From: Cellulophaga sp. HaHa_2_95
GTDB taxonomy: Bacteria; Bacteroidota; Bacteroidia; Flavobacteriales; Flavobacteriaceae
Assembly: GCF_019278565.1 (NCBI RefSeq)
Contig: NZ_CP058988.1
Location: forward strand, 2,790,001-2,854,000
Length of the DNA stretch: 64,000 bases
Reading direction: 5' to 3'
Positions 18,449 to 28,062 of this stretch are shown piece by piece. A program made the position numbers and the translations under genes. The first letter of the stretch is position 1, and every line of letters starts with the position of its first letter. The notes beneath the pieces were generated by a model. It was not told where the DNA came from and searched no databases. It worked only from the letters and a program-made list of their open reading frames with translations.

Positions 18449-20041
18449 TTATAAAATATAATCAGTACTTACAAAATTAGAAAGTTTAGCGTCTAATAAT
18501 TGTTCTATAATCTCTGTATTCAAATCATTATCTTTAAAAGCAACGAAAGTTCTAATAGAAAAAGAACGTAGTGCATCATGAACACTTAACGTAGCCTGTG
18601 CAGAATCTTTTCTTCCTGTAAACGGATACACATCTGGTCCACGTTGACAAGAGCTATTTAAGTTTACACGGCATACTAAATTTACTAACGTATCTATTAA
18701 CGGGGCAAGCGCATATACATCTTTACCAAACAAACTAACTTGTTGCCCGTAATTAGACTCTGCCATATCATCTAAAGGTTCCTCTATGTTTTTAAAAGGT
18801 ACGATAGGAATAACGGGGCCGAATTGCTCATCTTGGTAGACATTCATGTCTTTAGTCACCGGATATAGCACCGCAGGCCAAATATAGTTATCTGCATGTT
18901 CGCCTCCTTTTTTATTTAAAATTTTTGCTCCTTTAACGAGTGCGTCATCAATTAACCCTTGAATATAAGCAGGTTTTTCTGGCTCAGGTAACGGAGTTAA
19001 TTTTGCGCAATCATCCCAAGGATTACCAAATTTTAGCTCATCGACACGCTTTGAAAATCGCTTGTTAAATTCTTCCGCAATATCTTCATGAACATAGACT
19101 ACTTTCAAAGCTGTACAACGCTGGCCGTTGAAGGATAATGTACCAGCGATACATTCATCTATCGTCAAATCTAAATCGGCATCTGGAAGTACAATCGCCG
19201 GATTTTTCGCTTCTAAACCAAGTACCAAACGTAATCGATTACTTTTTGGATGCTGATTCTGCAAAGCATTTGCCGATTTACTATTTCCTATGAGTGCTAA
19301 AACATCTACTTTACCTGTTTGCATAATAGGCGCTGCTACCGCTCTACCTCTACCAAAAAGAATATTGATAACACCTTTTGGAAAACAAGATTGAAAAGCT
19401 TCTAATAAAGGGGTAATTAATAAAACACCATGCTTAGCCGGTTTAAAAATAGCCGTATTCCCCATGATAATAGCAGGAATCAGTAAGGCAAAGGTTTCAT
19501 TTAGAGGGTAATTATAAGGTCCTAAACAAAGAACTACGCCTAAAGGCCCTCTTTTAATGTGCGCATAAACCCCATCATGTTTTTGAAATTTAGCTGCGTT
19601 ACGGTCTAATTCTTTATAATCCTCAATAGTATCATAAATATATTCTACGGTTCTATCGAATTCTTTTTGAGAATCTGGTAATGACTTTCCAATCTCCCAC
19701 ATTAATAATTTTACGATTTCCTCGCGCTTCGTTTCCATTTTCTTAACGAAAGCTTCCATGCAATCAATACGATCTTTCACATGCATGGTTGGCCAGACCC
19801 CTTGACCTCTACCATAGGCCTTTGTAGCTGCATTTAAAGCATCCATAGCTTCTGGCTCTCCCATATCTGGGATAGAACCTAATAAGGTAGGCTTATAATC
19901 TTCTGTAGACGATATGGTAGAAAATACTTGTGTACTATTTCCGCCCCACGTTTTTAACTCACCATCTACTAAATATTTCTTTTGCTCTATTATTTCTTTA
20001 ATCTGAAATTCCTCAGGAATTGTAGTTTTCATTTTTGTCAT
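18449..20041 (-). CDS. gapN: NADP-dependent glyceraldehyde-3-phosphate dehydrogenase type (GapN-like)
   Basis: 530 residues, aldehyde dehydrogenase superfamily. GapN enzymes oxidise glyceraldehyde-3-phosphate to 3-phosphoglycerate without ATP, making NADPH. Seen: [36 protein letters not shown], catalytic Cys in [13 protein letters not shown] (GapN-like rather than the GQxC pattern of most ALDHs) and [13 protein letters not shown]. Odd: the usual ELGGK box reads GLEAK, so the general-base Glu position is Gly and a Glu appears two residues on. The C-terminus ([23 protein letters not shown]) is also distinctive. Monocistronic with its own terminator. Substrate is inferred from the family. Confidence 0.82.
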   Translation of the reverse strand: MTKMKTTIPEEFQIKEIIEQKKYLVDGELKTWGGNSTQVFSTISSTEDYKPTLLGSIPDMGEPEAMDALNAATKAYGRGQGVWPTMHVKDRIDCMEAFVKKMETKREEIVKLLMWEIGKSLPDSQKEFDRTVEYIYDTIEDYKELDRNAAKFQKHDGVYAHIKRGPLGVVLCLGPYNYPLNETFALLIPAIIMGNTAIFKPAKHGVLLITPLLEAFQSCFPKGVINILFGRGRAVAAPIMQTGKVDVLALIGNSKSANALQNQHPKSNRLRLVLGLEAKNPAIVLPDADLDLTIDECIAGTLSFNGQRCTALKVVYVHEDIAEEFNKRFSKRVDELKFGNPWDDCAKLTPLPEPEKPAYIQGLIDDALVKGAKILNKKGGEHADNYIWPAVLYPVTKDMNVYQDEQFGPVIPIVPFKNIEEPLDDMAESNYGQQVSLFGKDVYALAPLIDTLVNLVCRVNLNSSCQRGPDVYPFTGRKDSAQATLSVHDALRSFSIRTFVAFKDNDLNTEIIEQLLDAKLSNFVSTDYIL

Positions 20042-20216
20042 TTTGTACGTGCTTAAGTATAAAGTTACTTAATATGTCGATAATACTTCAAATAATTACC
20101 CTTGTAATTGCTAAGAATCGCATAATCTTAACATAAAAAAATAATATGATAGGTATCAAACGTTTTCGAAGAAAGATTAGAAATTCAATCCTCTATTATT
20201 TATGCTAAAAAATGGC

Positions 20217-21470
20217 TTATACCAAGTATTGAAATAGATCTGGTTTATCATTTAAATAATCACCAAAGAAATTATTATCTTTCATTCGTGCTATCAAAGG
20301 CTGTAAATCTGTCGCGTTTTTAAGTTCAATTCCTACCACAGCAGGGGCGTTCTCTTTGCTCGATTTTTTAGAATATTCAAAATGTGTAATATCATCTGTA
20401 GGACCTAAAATATCTACCACAAATTCTTTTAAGGCTCCAGGACGTTGCGGAAAACGTACAATAAAATAATGTTTTAAATTCCGATATAATAACGCACGTT
20501 CTTTTATTTCTGCTGTTCTAGTAATATCATTATTACTACCACTAACAATGCAAACCACATTTTTACCATTGATCTCTTCTTTATAAAAATCTAATGCTGC
20601 TAAGGTTAATGCTCCTGCGGGCTCTACAACAATGGCATCACGATTATATAAGTCTAATATGGTTTGACAAACTTTACCTTCCGGTACAGTTATCACCTTG
20701 TTCAAGTACTTTTTACAGATTTCAAAGGTTAAATCGCCCACTTTCTGTACTGCAGCGCCATCTACAAATTTATCAATATGCTCTAATTCAGTATTGATGC
20801 CGTTTTCAATAGACGTTTTCATAGAAGCCGCACCTCCTGGCTCTACACCGATAATTTTAGTATTGGGAGACAATTGGTGAAATACACCACATAATCCAGA
20901 AGCTAATCCGCCACCTCCAATAGCAACAAATACATAATCTATAGGCGCCGTTGTTTGATGAATGATTTCTAAGCCTACCGTTCCTTGCCCTTCTATGGTC
21001 TTGGGATCATCAAAAGGATGAACAAAAACTTTATCATTTGCTTGGCAGTATTTTAGGGATTCTTTATAGGCGTCATCAAAAGTATCTCCATGTAAAACAA
21101 CCGTAACCCAATCGCCTCCAAAAAGCTGAGTTTGTTCTATCTTTTGCTGCGGAGTAACTGAAGGCATGTATATTGTGCCCTTTATCTTAAGGTTGTTACA
21201 AGCAAAGGCAACACCTTGCGCATGATTCCCTGCGCTAGCACAAACCACTCCTTTTTTTCGTTCGTCTGCATTTAAACTGAAAATCTTATTAAATGCTCCT
21301 CTAATTTTATATGATCGTACGCGGTGTAAGTCTTCTCGTTTTAAGAGAATTGTTGCATTATATTCTTTAGAATACCGGATACTTTCTTGTAAAGGTGTAT
21401 TATCGGGTACCACTTGTTTGATGGTCGTAGCGGCTGTATATATGTCTTCTATTTTTGGGAAATATTTCAT
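20217..21470 (-). CDS. ilvA: threonine dehydratase (ammonia-lyase)
   Basis: First step of isoleucine synthesis: threonine to 2-oxobutanoate and ammonia, PLP dependent. 417 residues. PLP lysine in HRVRSYKIRGAFNKI, substrate loop ASAGNHAQGVA, and the glycine-rich phosphate loop AIGGGGLASGL. The C-terminal region (FIVRFPQRPGALKEFVVDIL) is a single ACT-like regulatory domain, fitting feedback control by isoleucine/valine. Last gene of the ilv operon, separated from ilvC by 69 bases with a terminator hairpin, so its expression may be lower or partly separate. Confidence 0.96.
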   Translation of the reverse strand: MKYFPKIEDIYTAATTIKQVVPDNTPLQESIRYSKEYNATILLKREDLHRVRSYKIRGAFNKIFSLNADERKKGVVCASAGNHAQGVAFACNNLKIKGTIYMPSVTPQQKIEQTQLFGGDWVTVVLHGDTFDDAYKESLKYCQANDKVFVHPFDDPKTIEGQGTVGLEIIHQTTAPIDYVFVAIGGGGLASGLCGVFHQLSPNTKIIGVEPGGAASMKTSIENGINTELEHIDKFVDGAAVQKVGDLTFEICKKYLNKVITVPEGKVCQTILDLYNRDAIVVEPAGALTLAALDFYKEEINGKNVVCIVSGSNNDITRTAEIKERALLYRNLKHYFIVRFPQRPGALKEFVVDILGPTDDITHFEYSKKSSKENAPAVVGIELKNATDLQPLIARMKDNNFFGDYLNDKPDLFQYLV

Positions 21471-21481
21471 GGCGTAAATGT

Positions 21482-21518
21482 AAAAAACCTGTCAGGTTTA
21501 AAAAAACTTGACAGGTTT
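21482..21518 (-). terminator. terminator or attenuating hairpin between ilvC and ilvA
   Basis: Minus strand: AAACCTGTCA, loop, TGACAGGTTT, then TTTTT. The proximal arm also forms a tight palindrome with its neighbour (AAACCTGTCAGGTTT at 21485-21499), so two folds compete. It ends before the ilvA ATG. Confidence 0.7.
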
Positions 21519-21539
21519 GATATTAAAAGTATAGAATAT

Positions 21540-23015
21540 TTATACGATAGGTTTCATTGCTGTCATTGAAGCTCTTAATCTAGCTCCAACAATTTCTACT
21601 GGATGCTCTCTTAACGCTTTATTTACTTCAATTAATTTAGCATTGTCTACACCATTCCCTTTTCCTTCTCCGAAATTTTTACCAATCACGTCAGTATCAA
21701 TCTTAGTCATGAAGTCTTTCAATAATGGTTTACAAGCATGATCAAATAAATAACAACCGTATTCTGCAGTATCAGAAATTACACGATTCATTTCAAATAA
21801 TTTTTTACGTGCAATCGTGTTCGCAATTAATGGCGTTTCATGTAATGACTCGTAGTAAGCAGATTCTGCAATAATACCTGAGTCCGTCATCGCTTCAAAG
21901 GCAAGCTCTACTCCTGCTCTAACCATTGCCACCATTAATACACCATGGTCATAAAATTCTTGTTCAGAAATTTTATCACTTCCTGCTGGTGTTTTTTCGA
22001 AGGCAGTTTCGCCAGTTGCTGCTCTCCAAGTTAATAAGTTCTTATCATCATTAGCCCAGTCTTCCATCATTGTTTTAGAAAACTCACCTTGAATAATATC
22101 GTCCATATGTTTTTGGAATAATGGACGCATGATCTCTTTTAATTCTTCTGAAAGTTCAAAAGCTTGAATTTTAGCAGGATTAGACAAACGATCCATCATA
22201 TGAGTAATTCCACCATATTTAAGACCTTCTGTAACAGTTTCCCATCCGTATTGAATAAGTTTAGATGCATACCCAGCATCCAATCCTTTTTCTATCATTT
22301 TATCAAAACATAAAATTGATCCTGTTTGTAACAAACCACAAAGAATAGTTTGCTCTCCCATTAAATCAGATTTTACCTCTGCCACAAAAGAAGATTCTAA
22401 AACGCCTGCTTTATCACCACCCGTAGCTACAGCATATGCTTTTGCTTCTGCTAGACCTTTTCCTTCCGGATCATTCTCTGGGTGAACCGCAATTAATGTC
22501 GGGACACCAAAGCCTCTTTTATATTCTTCACGAACTTCAGATCCTGGAGATTTAGGCGCTACCATAATAACGGTTAAATCCTTACGAACCTGCATTCCTT
22601 CTTCTACAATATTAAAACCATGAGAATATGATAAAGTAGCTCCTTTTTTCATTAAAGGCATTACTGTTTCTACGACATTTGTATGTTGCTTATCTGGTGT
22701 TAAATTGATTACTAAATCTGCAATTGGAATTAATTCTTGGTAGGTACCTACTGTAAATCCGTTTTCCTTAGCGTTTTTGTAAGATTGTCTTTGCTCTTTT
22801 ATTGCAGCATCACGCAATGCATAAGAAATGTCTAAACCAGAATCACGCATATTTAAACCTTGATTTAAACCTTGTGCTCCACATCCTACGATTACAATTT
22901 TTTTACCTTTTAAAGCTTCTACACCATCAGAAAATTCAGTTGTATCCATGAATCTACATTTCCCTAATTGGGTCAATTGCTCTCTCAGTGATAGTGTATT
23001 GAAATAATTTGCCAT
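21540..23015 (-). CDS. ilvC: ketol-acid reductoisomerase, class II
   Basis: NADPH- and Mg-dependent isomerisation and reduction of acetolactate and acetohydroxybutyrate in valine/isoleucine synthesis. 491 residues, the long class II form with a duplicated C-terminal domain as in enterobacteria. Rossmann motif [20 protein letters not shown]; acidic Mg ligands within the region around [25 protein letters not shown] and [13 protein letters not shown] are family motifs. Follows ilvN by 34 bases. Confidence 0.97.
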   Translation of the reverse strand: MANYFNTLSLREQLTQLGKCRFMDTTEFSDGVEALKGKKIVIVGCGAQGLNQGLNMRDSGLDISYALRDAAIKEQRQSYKNAKENGFTVGTYQELIPIADLVINLTPDKQHTNVVETVMPLMKKGATLSYSHGFNIVEEGMQVRKDLTVIMVAPKSPGSEVREEYKRGFGVPTLIAVHPENDPEGKGLAEAKAYAVATGGDKAGVLESSFVAEVKSDLMGEQTILCGLLQTGSILCFDKMIEKGLDAGYASKLIQYGWETVTEGLKYGGITHMMDRLSNPAKIQAFELSEELKEIMRPLFQKHMDDIIQGEFSKTMMEDWANDDKNLLTWRAATGETAFEKTPAGSDKISEQEFYDHGVLMVAMVRAGVELAFEAMTDSGIIAESAYYESLHETPLIANTIARKKLFEMNRVISDTAEYGCYLFDHACKPLLKDFMTKIDTDVIGKNFGEGKGNGVDNAKLIEVNKALREHPVEIVGARLRASMTAMKPIV

Positions 23016-23049
23016 TTTATAAACTCGTTTATTTAAAATTGATTTATTA

Positions 23050-23574
23050 TTATTTTTTAAATTTTGATATCATCGCAGAAATAGGCATCTCTGCCTTTGT
23101 CACTGCTATTCTTCCAGAACGTACAAACTGCATAATTCCGAAAGGTTTTAATTGATTGTACATGTCATCTACTTCATGCTTTCTTCCTGTTTTTGCCAGA
23201 ACAAAGAAATCTCTAGATACAGTGACGATTGTTGCATTACAATCTTTTATAATATTCTGTATTTGACGTTCATCAAATAAAAGATTTGATGCTATTTTAA
23301 AGATTACTGATTCCTGATAAATGGTATCATCATCTAAATGATAGAATGCCTTAATTACCTCAATTTGTTTTTCTATCTGCCCAACAATCTTACGAGCAAC
23401 TTCATCTTCTGTAAAAACAACAACGGTAAATTTTGAAACGCTATCTATCTCTGATTTAGAGACATTTAAACTTTCAATATTAATATGTCGTTTTAAGAAA
23501 ATTCCTGATATTCTGTTTAATAATCCAATGTTATTTTCAGAATAGATTGATATTGTAAACCACTTTTTTTCCAT
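23050..23574 (-). CDS. ilvN: acetolactate synthase regulatory (small) subunit
   Basis: 174 residues. An N-terminal ACT domain ([33 protein letters not shown]) that binds valine and activates the catalytic subunit, followed by a C-terminal ALS_ss_C-type domain. Located two genes after ilvB, with a methyltransferase gene in between, which is unusual since ilvB and ilvN/ilvH are normally adjacent. Confidence 0.94.
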   Translation of the reverse strand: MEKKWFTISIYSENNIGLLNRISGIFLKRHINIESLNVSKSEIDSVSKFTVVVFTEDEVARKIVGQIEKQIEVIKAFYHLDDDTIYQESVIFKIASNLLFDERQIQNIIKDCNATIVTVSRDFFVLAKTGRKHEVDDMYNQLKPFGIMQFVRSGRIAVTKAEMPISAMISKFKK

Positions 23575-23621
23575 CCTTTTACCCTAATTCCCTAGTTAAA
23601 TTTAAAAGGGATATTTATATA

Positions 23622-24203
23622 TTAATTACTTCTAACGGCTACTAATACTCCGGTAGACCAATTTAATGTTGTTATTTTAAAATCTTCTCTAGCCTTCAAA
23701 TAGGTTAATAAATTAACCACATGATCCTCATGACCTGGTGGCCAATTTTCTTGTTTGGACATATCATCAATAACATAAAATCCTCCAACAGCTACAAGGT
23801 TTAAAGCTTCTTCAATTTCGCTATATTTTCCCGGCCAAGCATCTGCAAAAATTAAATCGAAATTTGCTCCGTTGTAGTTCTTAAGCCAAATTGTTCCATC
23901 TTCACAGATAAGTGTTACCCTTTTATCCTGTCCAAAAAATTCGGTTGAAATTTGGATTAATTCAGGATCATTATCTACAGAAATTAAACTAGAATTTGCA
24001 TCCATTCCTTCAATCATCCATGAAAGCGACAATCCTATACCCGTACCCAATTCCAAAAATCTAGAATTTGACTTAGAAGCAATTAAGGTTTGTAGTAAGG
24101 ACCCAATATGTAGATCTGAGGGCATACTAAAGCCTATTTCCTTAGATTTAGCTTCTATTCTAGCATGAATTTTAGGTATGTTATTGAATTGTGTATCTAT
24201 CAT
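23622..24203 (-). CDS. class I SAM-dependent O-methyltransferase-like protein
   Basis: 193 residues. SAM motif I RFLELGTGIGLSLSWM (about 47-62), motif II acidic residue in SLISVDNDPELI, then NFDLIFADAWPGKY and FYVIDDM, the layout of O-methyltransferase family 3/Methyltransf_24 proteins. The start is one base after the ilvB stop, so the two are translationally linked; it sits between ilvB and ilvN. No known role in branched-chain amino acid synthesis. It may modify an acid intermediate, a small molecule or the like; the substrate is not predictable. Confidence 0.85.
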   Translation of the reverse strand: MIDTQFNNIPKIHARIEAKSKEIGFSMPSDLHIGSLLQTLIASKSNSRFLELGTGIGLSLSWMIEGMDANSSLISVDNDPELIQISTEFFGQDKRVTLICEDGTIWLKNYNGANFDLIFADAWPGKYSEIEEALNLVAVGGFYVIDDMSKQENWPPGHEDHVVNLLTYLKAREDFKITTLNWSTGVLVAVRSN

Positions 24204-24204
24204 C

Positions 24205-25944
24205 TTATTTTAATCTGATATCTGAAACAGAAGCCCCAGTTGGTATCATAGGGAATACGTTATCTTCTTGCTCTACTTTAACTTCTAAGAAATAAGGCTC
24301 TTTTGAGGCTATCATTTCATGAATTGTAGCTTTTAAATCTTTTCTTTCGCTAACACGTTTTGCTTCAATATGATACCCTTCGGCTATTTTCACAAAATCA
24401 GGATTCACCATTACGGTAGAAGCATATCTTTTTTCGAAGAATAATTCTTGCCATTGACGTACCATCCCTAAATGATCATTATTTAAAACAACAATCTTAA
24501 CAGGTATTCTATGTTGGAATATTACCCCTAATTCTTGAATCGTCATTTGGTATCCACCATCACCAATTATAGCAACAACTTCACGTTCCATGGCTCCTTG
24601 TTTTGCACCTATTGCTGCTGGTAATGCAAAGCCCATTGTACCTAAGCCTCCAGAAGTTACATTACTTTTGGTTTGATTAAACTTTGCATACCTACAGGCA
24701 ATCATTTGATGTTGCCCTACATCTGTAACTATAATAGCGCTGTTTTTTGAAGCTATATTGATCTCTTCAATAACTTCACCCATCGTTAAACCTTTTTTGG
24801 TAGGCTTAATATCATTCTTAATGACTTCGTTATACTCTATTTCGTATCTTTTCTTAAACTCATTATGCCAAGCTTCATGTTTGTTTGCTTTAATCATTGG
24901 CAATAACAATTGTAAGGTCTCTTTAGAATTCCCTAACACTGCAACTTCAGAAATAACATTCTTATTTATCTCTGCAGGATCAATTTCAAAGTGAATTACT
25001 TTTGCTTGCTTAGCATAGGTTTCTAAGTTTCCTGTAACACGATCATCAAAACGCATCCCAATAGCCACCAATAAATCACATTCATTGGTTAAAACATTTG
25101 GTCCGTAATTACCATGCATACCTACCATACCTACATTTAAAGGATGTTCTGTATCCATTGCAGATAGCCCTAAAATGGTCCAAGCAGCAGGGATTCCTGC
25201 TTTCTCTACCAATTCTTTCAATTCTGCTTCTGCCCGACCAAGGATTACCCCTTGACCAAAAACAATCATAGGTTTCTTAGCATCATTGATTAACCGTGCC
25301 GCCTCTGTAATTGCATTCATATTCGGTTTAGGTACCGGAACATAGCTACGTACGCCTGTACATTTCTCATAACTAAAGTCGAACGTATCAAACTGAGCAT
25401 CTTTAGTAATATCTACCAAGACAGGTCCCGGACGACCAGATTTAGCGATATAAAACGCCTTCGCCATTATCTCTGGAATCTCTGATGCTTTTGTTATCTG
25501 ATAATTCCATTTAGTCACAGGAGTAGAAATTCCAACTATATCTGTTTCTTGGAAAGCATCTGATCCTAATAAGTGACTCCCTACCTGACCTGTAATACAC
25601 ACCAATGGTGTAGAATCTATCTGTGCATCTGCTAATCCTGTTACCAAATTTGTTGCTCCTGGACCAGATGTTGCAATAGCAACACCAACTCTACCAGAGA
25701 CTCTAGCATACCCTTGAGCAGCATGCGTAGCTCCTTGCTCGTGACGCGTTAATATATGTGTAAGTTTATCTTGAAATTTATATAATTCGTCATAAACGGG
25801 CATTATGGCTCCACCTGGGTAACCATAAATTAAATCAACTCCCTCAGCTAACAAGCAATGTATAATTGCCTCTGCTCCGCTAATTTTTGTAGCAGTCTTC
25901 ATATTCGTCGATTTTGATTTCTCTTTAACTGTATTTGTATTCAT
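24205..25944 (-). CDS. ilvB: acetolactate synthase catalytic (large) subunit
   Basis: ThDP- and FAD-dependent condensation of pyruvate with pyruvate or 2-oxobutanoate, the first common step of valine/isoleucine synthesis. 579 residues. YGYPGGAIMPVYDEL with the catalytic Glu following (HEQGATHAAQGYAR), and the ThDP/Mg motif GDGGYQMTIQEL...NNDHLGMV. The start at 25944 is the first ATG; a second Met 14 residues later (25902) begins the conserved part and could be the true start. 49 bases after ilvD. Confidence 0.97.
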   Translation of the reverse strand: MNTNTVKEKSKSTNMKTATKISGAEAIIHCLLAEGVDLIYGYPGGAIMPVYDELYKFQDKLTHILTRHEQGATHAAQGYARVSGRVGVAIATSGPGATNLVTGLADAQIDSTPLVCITGQVGSHLLGSDAFQETDIVGISTPVTKWNYQITKASEIPEIMAKAFYIAKSGRPGPVLVDITKDAQFDTFDFSYEKCTGVRSYVPVPKPNMNAITEAARLINDAKKPMIVFGQGVILGRAEAELKELVEKAGIPAAWTILGLSAMDTEHPLNVGMVGMHGNYGPNVLTNECDLLVAIGMRFDDRVTGNLETYAKQAKVIHFEIDPAEINKNVISEVAVLGNSKETLQLLLPMIKANKHEAWHNEFKKRYEIEYNEVIKNDIKPTKKGLTMGEVIEEINIASKNSAIIVTDVGQHQMIACRYAKFNQTKSNVTSGGLGTMGFALPAAIGAKQGAMEREVVAIIGDGGYQMTIQELGVIFQHRIPVKIVVLNNDHLGMVRQWQELFFEKRYASTVMVNPDFVKIAEGYHIEAKRVSERKDLKATIHEMIASKEPYFLEVKVEQEDNVFPMIPTGASVSDIRLK

Positions 25945-25993
25945 CCGCTGTACTTTTAGATTTCCGTTTTACGAGAAATAATAAATAGCTTTT

Positions 25994-27670
25994 TTAAAAT
26001 TCATCCGTAACACAACCCTGCGCTGCAGAAGATACTGAGCGTGCGTATTTGTATAATACCCCTTTTTTAAATTTTAGTTCTGGAGCAACCCATGATTCTT
26101 TACGTTTTGCCAGTTCTTCATCCGTAACTTCAACATTAATAGCATTTGTTTCTGCATCAATGGTAATAATATCGCCATCATGTACCAGCGCTATAGTACC
26201 ACCATCTTGTGCTTCTGGAGAAATGTGACCTACAACGAACCCATGCGTACCACCTGAAAAACGACCATCTGTGATTAAAGCTACCTCTTTACCTAAACCT
26301 GCACCCATTATGGCTGCAGTTGGCTTCAGCATTTCGGGCATTCCAGGACCCCCTTTAGGACCTTCATAGCGGATAACAACAACATCTCCTTTTTTAACTT
26401 TACCATCGCGAATACCATCATTGGCATCATATTCACTATTAAAAACTTTTGCTGTTCCTTTAAACAACAATCCTTCTTTACCTGTGATTTTTGCTACGGA
26501 ACCATTTTCAGCTAAATTTCCATAAAGCATACGTAAATGTCCGGTTGCTTTTATTGGGTTATCTAAAGGGCGGATAACATCTTGACCTTCCTGCAAATCT
26601 GGAACATCTGCTAAATTTTCGGCAAGCGTTTTTCCTGTTACAGTTAAACAGTCTCCGTGTAATAAGCCGTTCTTTAACAAATACTTTAATACTGCTGGGA
26701 TACCACCAATGCGGTGTACGTCTTCCATTAGATATTTACCACTAGGTTTTAAATCTGCAATGAATGGTGTAGTATCACTAATATGTTGAAAATCTTTAAG
26801 CGTAAAATCAATATCTGCTGCTCTTGCAATTGCTAAAAAGTGAAGCACTGCATTTGTAGAACCACCCATGATAGTGACCAAACGAATAGCATTTTCTAAT
26901 GACTTACGAGTGACAATATCTAAAGGCTTAATATCATGCTCTAGCAAGTAAAACATTTTTTTACCAGCCTCAATACATTCCGCTTCTTTATCCTTGCTTA
27001 TTGCCGGGTTTGAAGAGTTGAAAGGTAAGGACATCCCTAAAGCTTCAATAGCAGAAGCCATGGTATTAGCCGTATACATACCACCACAAGCACCAGCACC
27101 TGGAATAGATTTTTTAATGATACACTGAAAATCATCTTCTTTCATCGTACCTGCAACTTTCTCTCCCCATGCTTCAAAAGCAGAAACGATATCTAACTTT
27201 CTATCATTATGACAACCAGAAGCAATCGTACCACCATATACTAAGATTGATGGGCGATTCAAACGAATCATCGCCATCAAAGCTCCTGGCATATTTTTAT
27301 CACAGCCTACTACAGTTACTAAGCCATCATAAGACATTCCTTGTACGACGGTCTCCATAGAATCGGCAATAATATCTCTTGACGGCAGTGAAAAACGCAT
27401 TCCTGGAGTCCCCATAGAAATACCATCACTAACACCAATCGTATTAAAAATTAGTCCTACAGATGCATTTGAATTTACACCCGCTTTCACCAATTTAGCC
27501 AAATCATTCAAGTGCATATTACAAGGATTACCTTCATAACCTGTACTTGCCACCCCTATTATTGGTTTTTTAAAATCTTCATCTTTAAAACCAATACCGT
27601 ACAACATGGCTTGTGCCGCTGGTTGTGTAGGATCTTGAGTAACGTTTTTACTGTATTTATTTAATTCCAT
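25994..27670 (-). CDS. ilvD: dihydroxy-acid dehydratase
   Basis: Iron-sulfur enzyme that dehydrates dihydroxy-isovalerate and dihydroxy-methylvalerate. 558 residues. Cluster cysteines lie in [13 protein letters not shown] and [14 protein letters not shown], with the first in [12 protein letters not shown]; also [20 protein letters not shown] near the C-terminus. First structural gene of the ilv operon, preceded by a 280-base leader with an attenuator. Confidence 0.97.
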   Translation of the reverse strand: MELNKYSKNVTQDPTQPAAQAMLYGIGFKDEDFKKPIIGVASTGYEGNPCNMHLNDLAKLVKAGVNSNASVGLIFNTIGVSDGISMGTPGMRFSLPSRDIIADSMETVVQGMSYDGLVTVVGCDKNMPGALMAMIRLNRPSILVYGGTIASGCHNDRKLDIVSAFEAWGEKVAGTMKEDDFQCIIKKSIPGAGACGGMYTANTMASAIEALGMSLPFNSSNPAISKDKEAECIEAGKKMFYLLEHDIKPLDIVTRKSLENAIRLVTIMGGSTNAVLHFLAIARAADIDFTLKDFQHISDTTPFIADLKPSGKYLMEDVHRIGGIPAVLKYLLKNGLLHGDCLTVTGKTLAENLADVPDLQEGQDVIRPLDNPIKATGHLRMLYGNLAENGSVAKITGKEGLLFKGTAKVFNSEYDANDGIRDGKVKKGDVVVIRYEGPKGGPGMPEMLKPTAAIMGAGLGKEVALITDGRFSGGTHGFVVGHISPEAQDGGTIALVHDGDIITIDAETNAINVEVTDEELAKRKESWVAPELKFKKGVLYKYARSVSSAAQGCVTDEF

Positions 27671-27892
27671 TAAACTATATGCTTGTATGTTTTTATTCCT
27701 TTGAGTATTCTCTACTGAATCAAAGATAAATGTTTATAATTCCTTAGTTTTTTAACAAATCTTATTGGTTCAAAGTCAATTTTATCATTATATCTATAAA
27801 ATACTGACTAACAGTTGTTTGTATTTGTATTTTCTCCCATATTCAATACAATAAAGTTATTTTTAAAGTGTAATTATTTCTATTATTTCCAT

Positions 27893-27931
27893 AAAAAAAG
27901 CCTGTATCATTTGTATAGATACAGGCTTTTT
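27893..27931 (-). terminator. ilv attenuator terminator
   Basis: Minus strand: AAAAAGCCTGTATC, loop TATACAAAT, GATACAGGCTTTTTTT. It sits 20 bases after the leader-peptide stop and 223 bases before ilvD, so it would stop transcription before the operon. Confidence 0.88.
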
Positions 27932-27939
27932 AAAACAAC

Positions 27940-27952
27940 AAAAGGCTATATC
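27940..27952 (-). promoter_or_regulatory. ilv antiterminator strand
   Basis: On the minus strand this reads GATATAGCCTTTT, a near copy of the distal terminator arm. It can pair with the proximal arm (27930-27918) in 12 of 13 positions (one U:G, one C-C mismatch), which would block the terminator. It starts at the G of the leader stop codon, where a finishing ribosome would mask it. Confidence 0.7.
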
Positions 27953-28004
27953 ATTCTTGAAGAAGAATAATAATGACGTAAATGTTGTTTGTAATTTCTA
28001 ACAT
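27951..28004 (-). CDS. ilv leader peptide, Val-Ile-Leu rich
   Basis: A 17-residue reading frame: MLEITNNIYVIIILLQE, then TGA. It has a run of Val, three Ile and two Leu codons (27977-27960) just before the antiterminator and terminator, and sits directly upstream of ilvDBNCA. This is the classical layout of branched-chain attenuation: ribosomes stall at these codons when charged Val/Ile/Leu tRNA is short, the antiterminator forms, and the operon is read. The transcript likely starts close to 28028. No strong Shine-Dalgarno is seen, which is normal for the phylum. Confidence 0.8.
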   Translation of the reverse strand: MLEITNNIYVIIILLQE

Positions 28005-28034
28005 ACCGTAAATGTAAAGAAAATTGCAGATATT

Positions 28035-28042
28035 CAAACCTA
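28035..28042 (-). promoter_or_regulatory. -7 promoter box of the ilv operon
   Basis: Minus strand TAGGTTTG, an exact TAnnTTTG match, 31 bases upstream of the leader-peptide ATG. A convincing -33 box was not found. Confidence 0.5.
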
Positions 28043-28050
28043 TAATTCCG

Positions 28051-28058
28051 TAATTTTG
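28051..28058 (+). promoter_or_regulatory. -7 box very close to the aldehyde dehydrogenase start
   Basis: TAATTTTG matches TAnnTTTG and a TTG lies 24 bases upstream (28024-28026). The ATG at 28063 follows after only four bases, which would give a leaderless or nearly leaderless mRNA. Confidence 0.4.
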
Positions 28059-28062
28059 ATAA

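Noticed and set aside
20146..20208. 20-residue basic frame (MIGIKRFRRK...) between gapN and ilvA
   Set aside because: No promoter, ribosome site or terminator was seen, and both neighbours are on the other strand.
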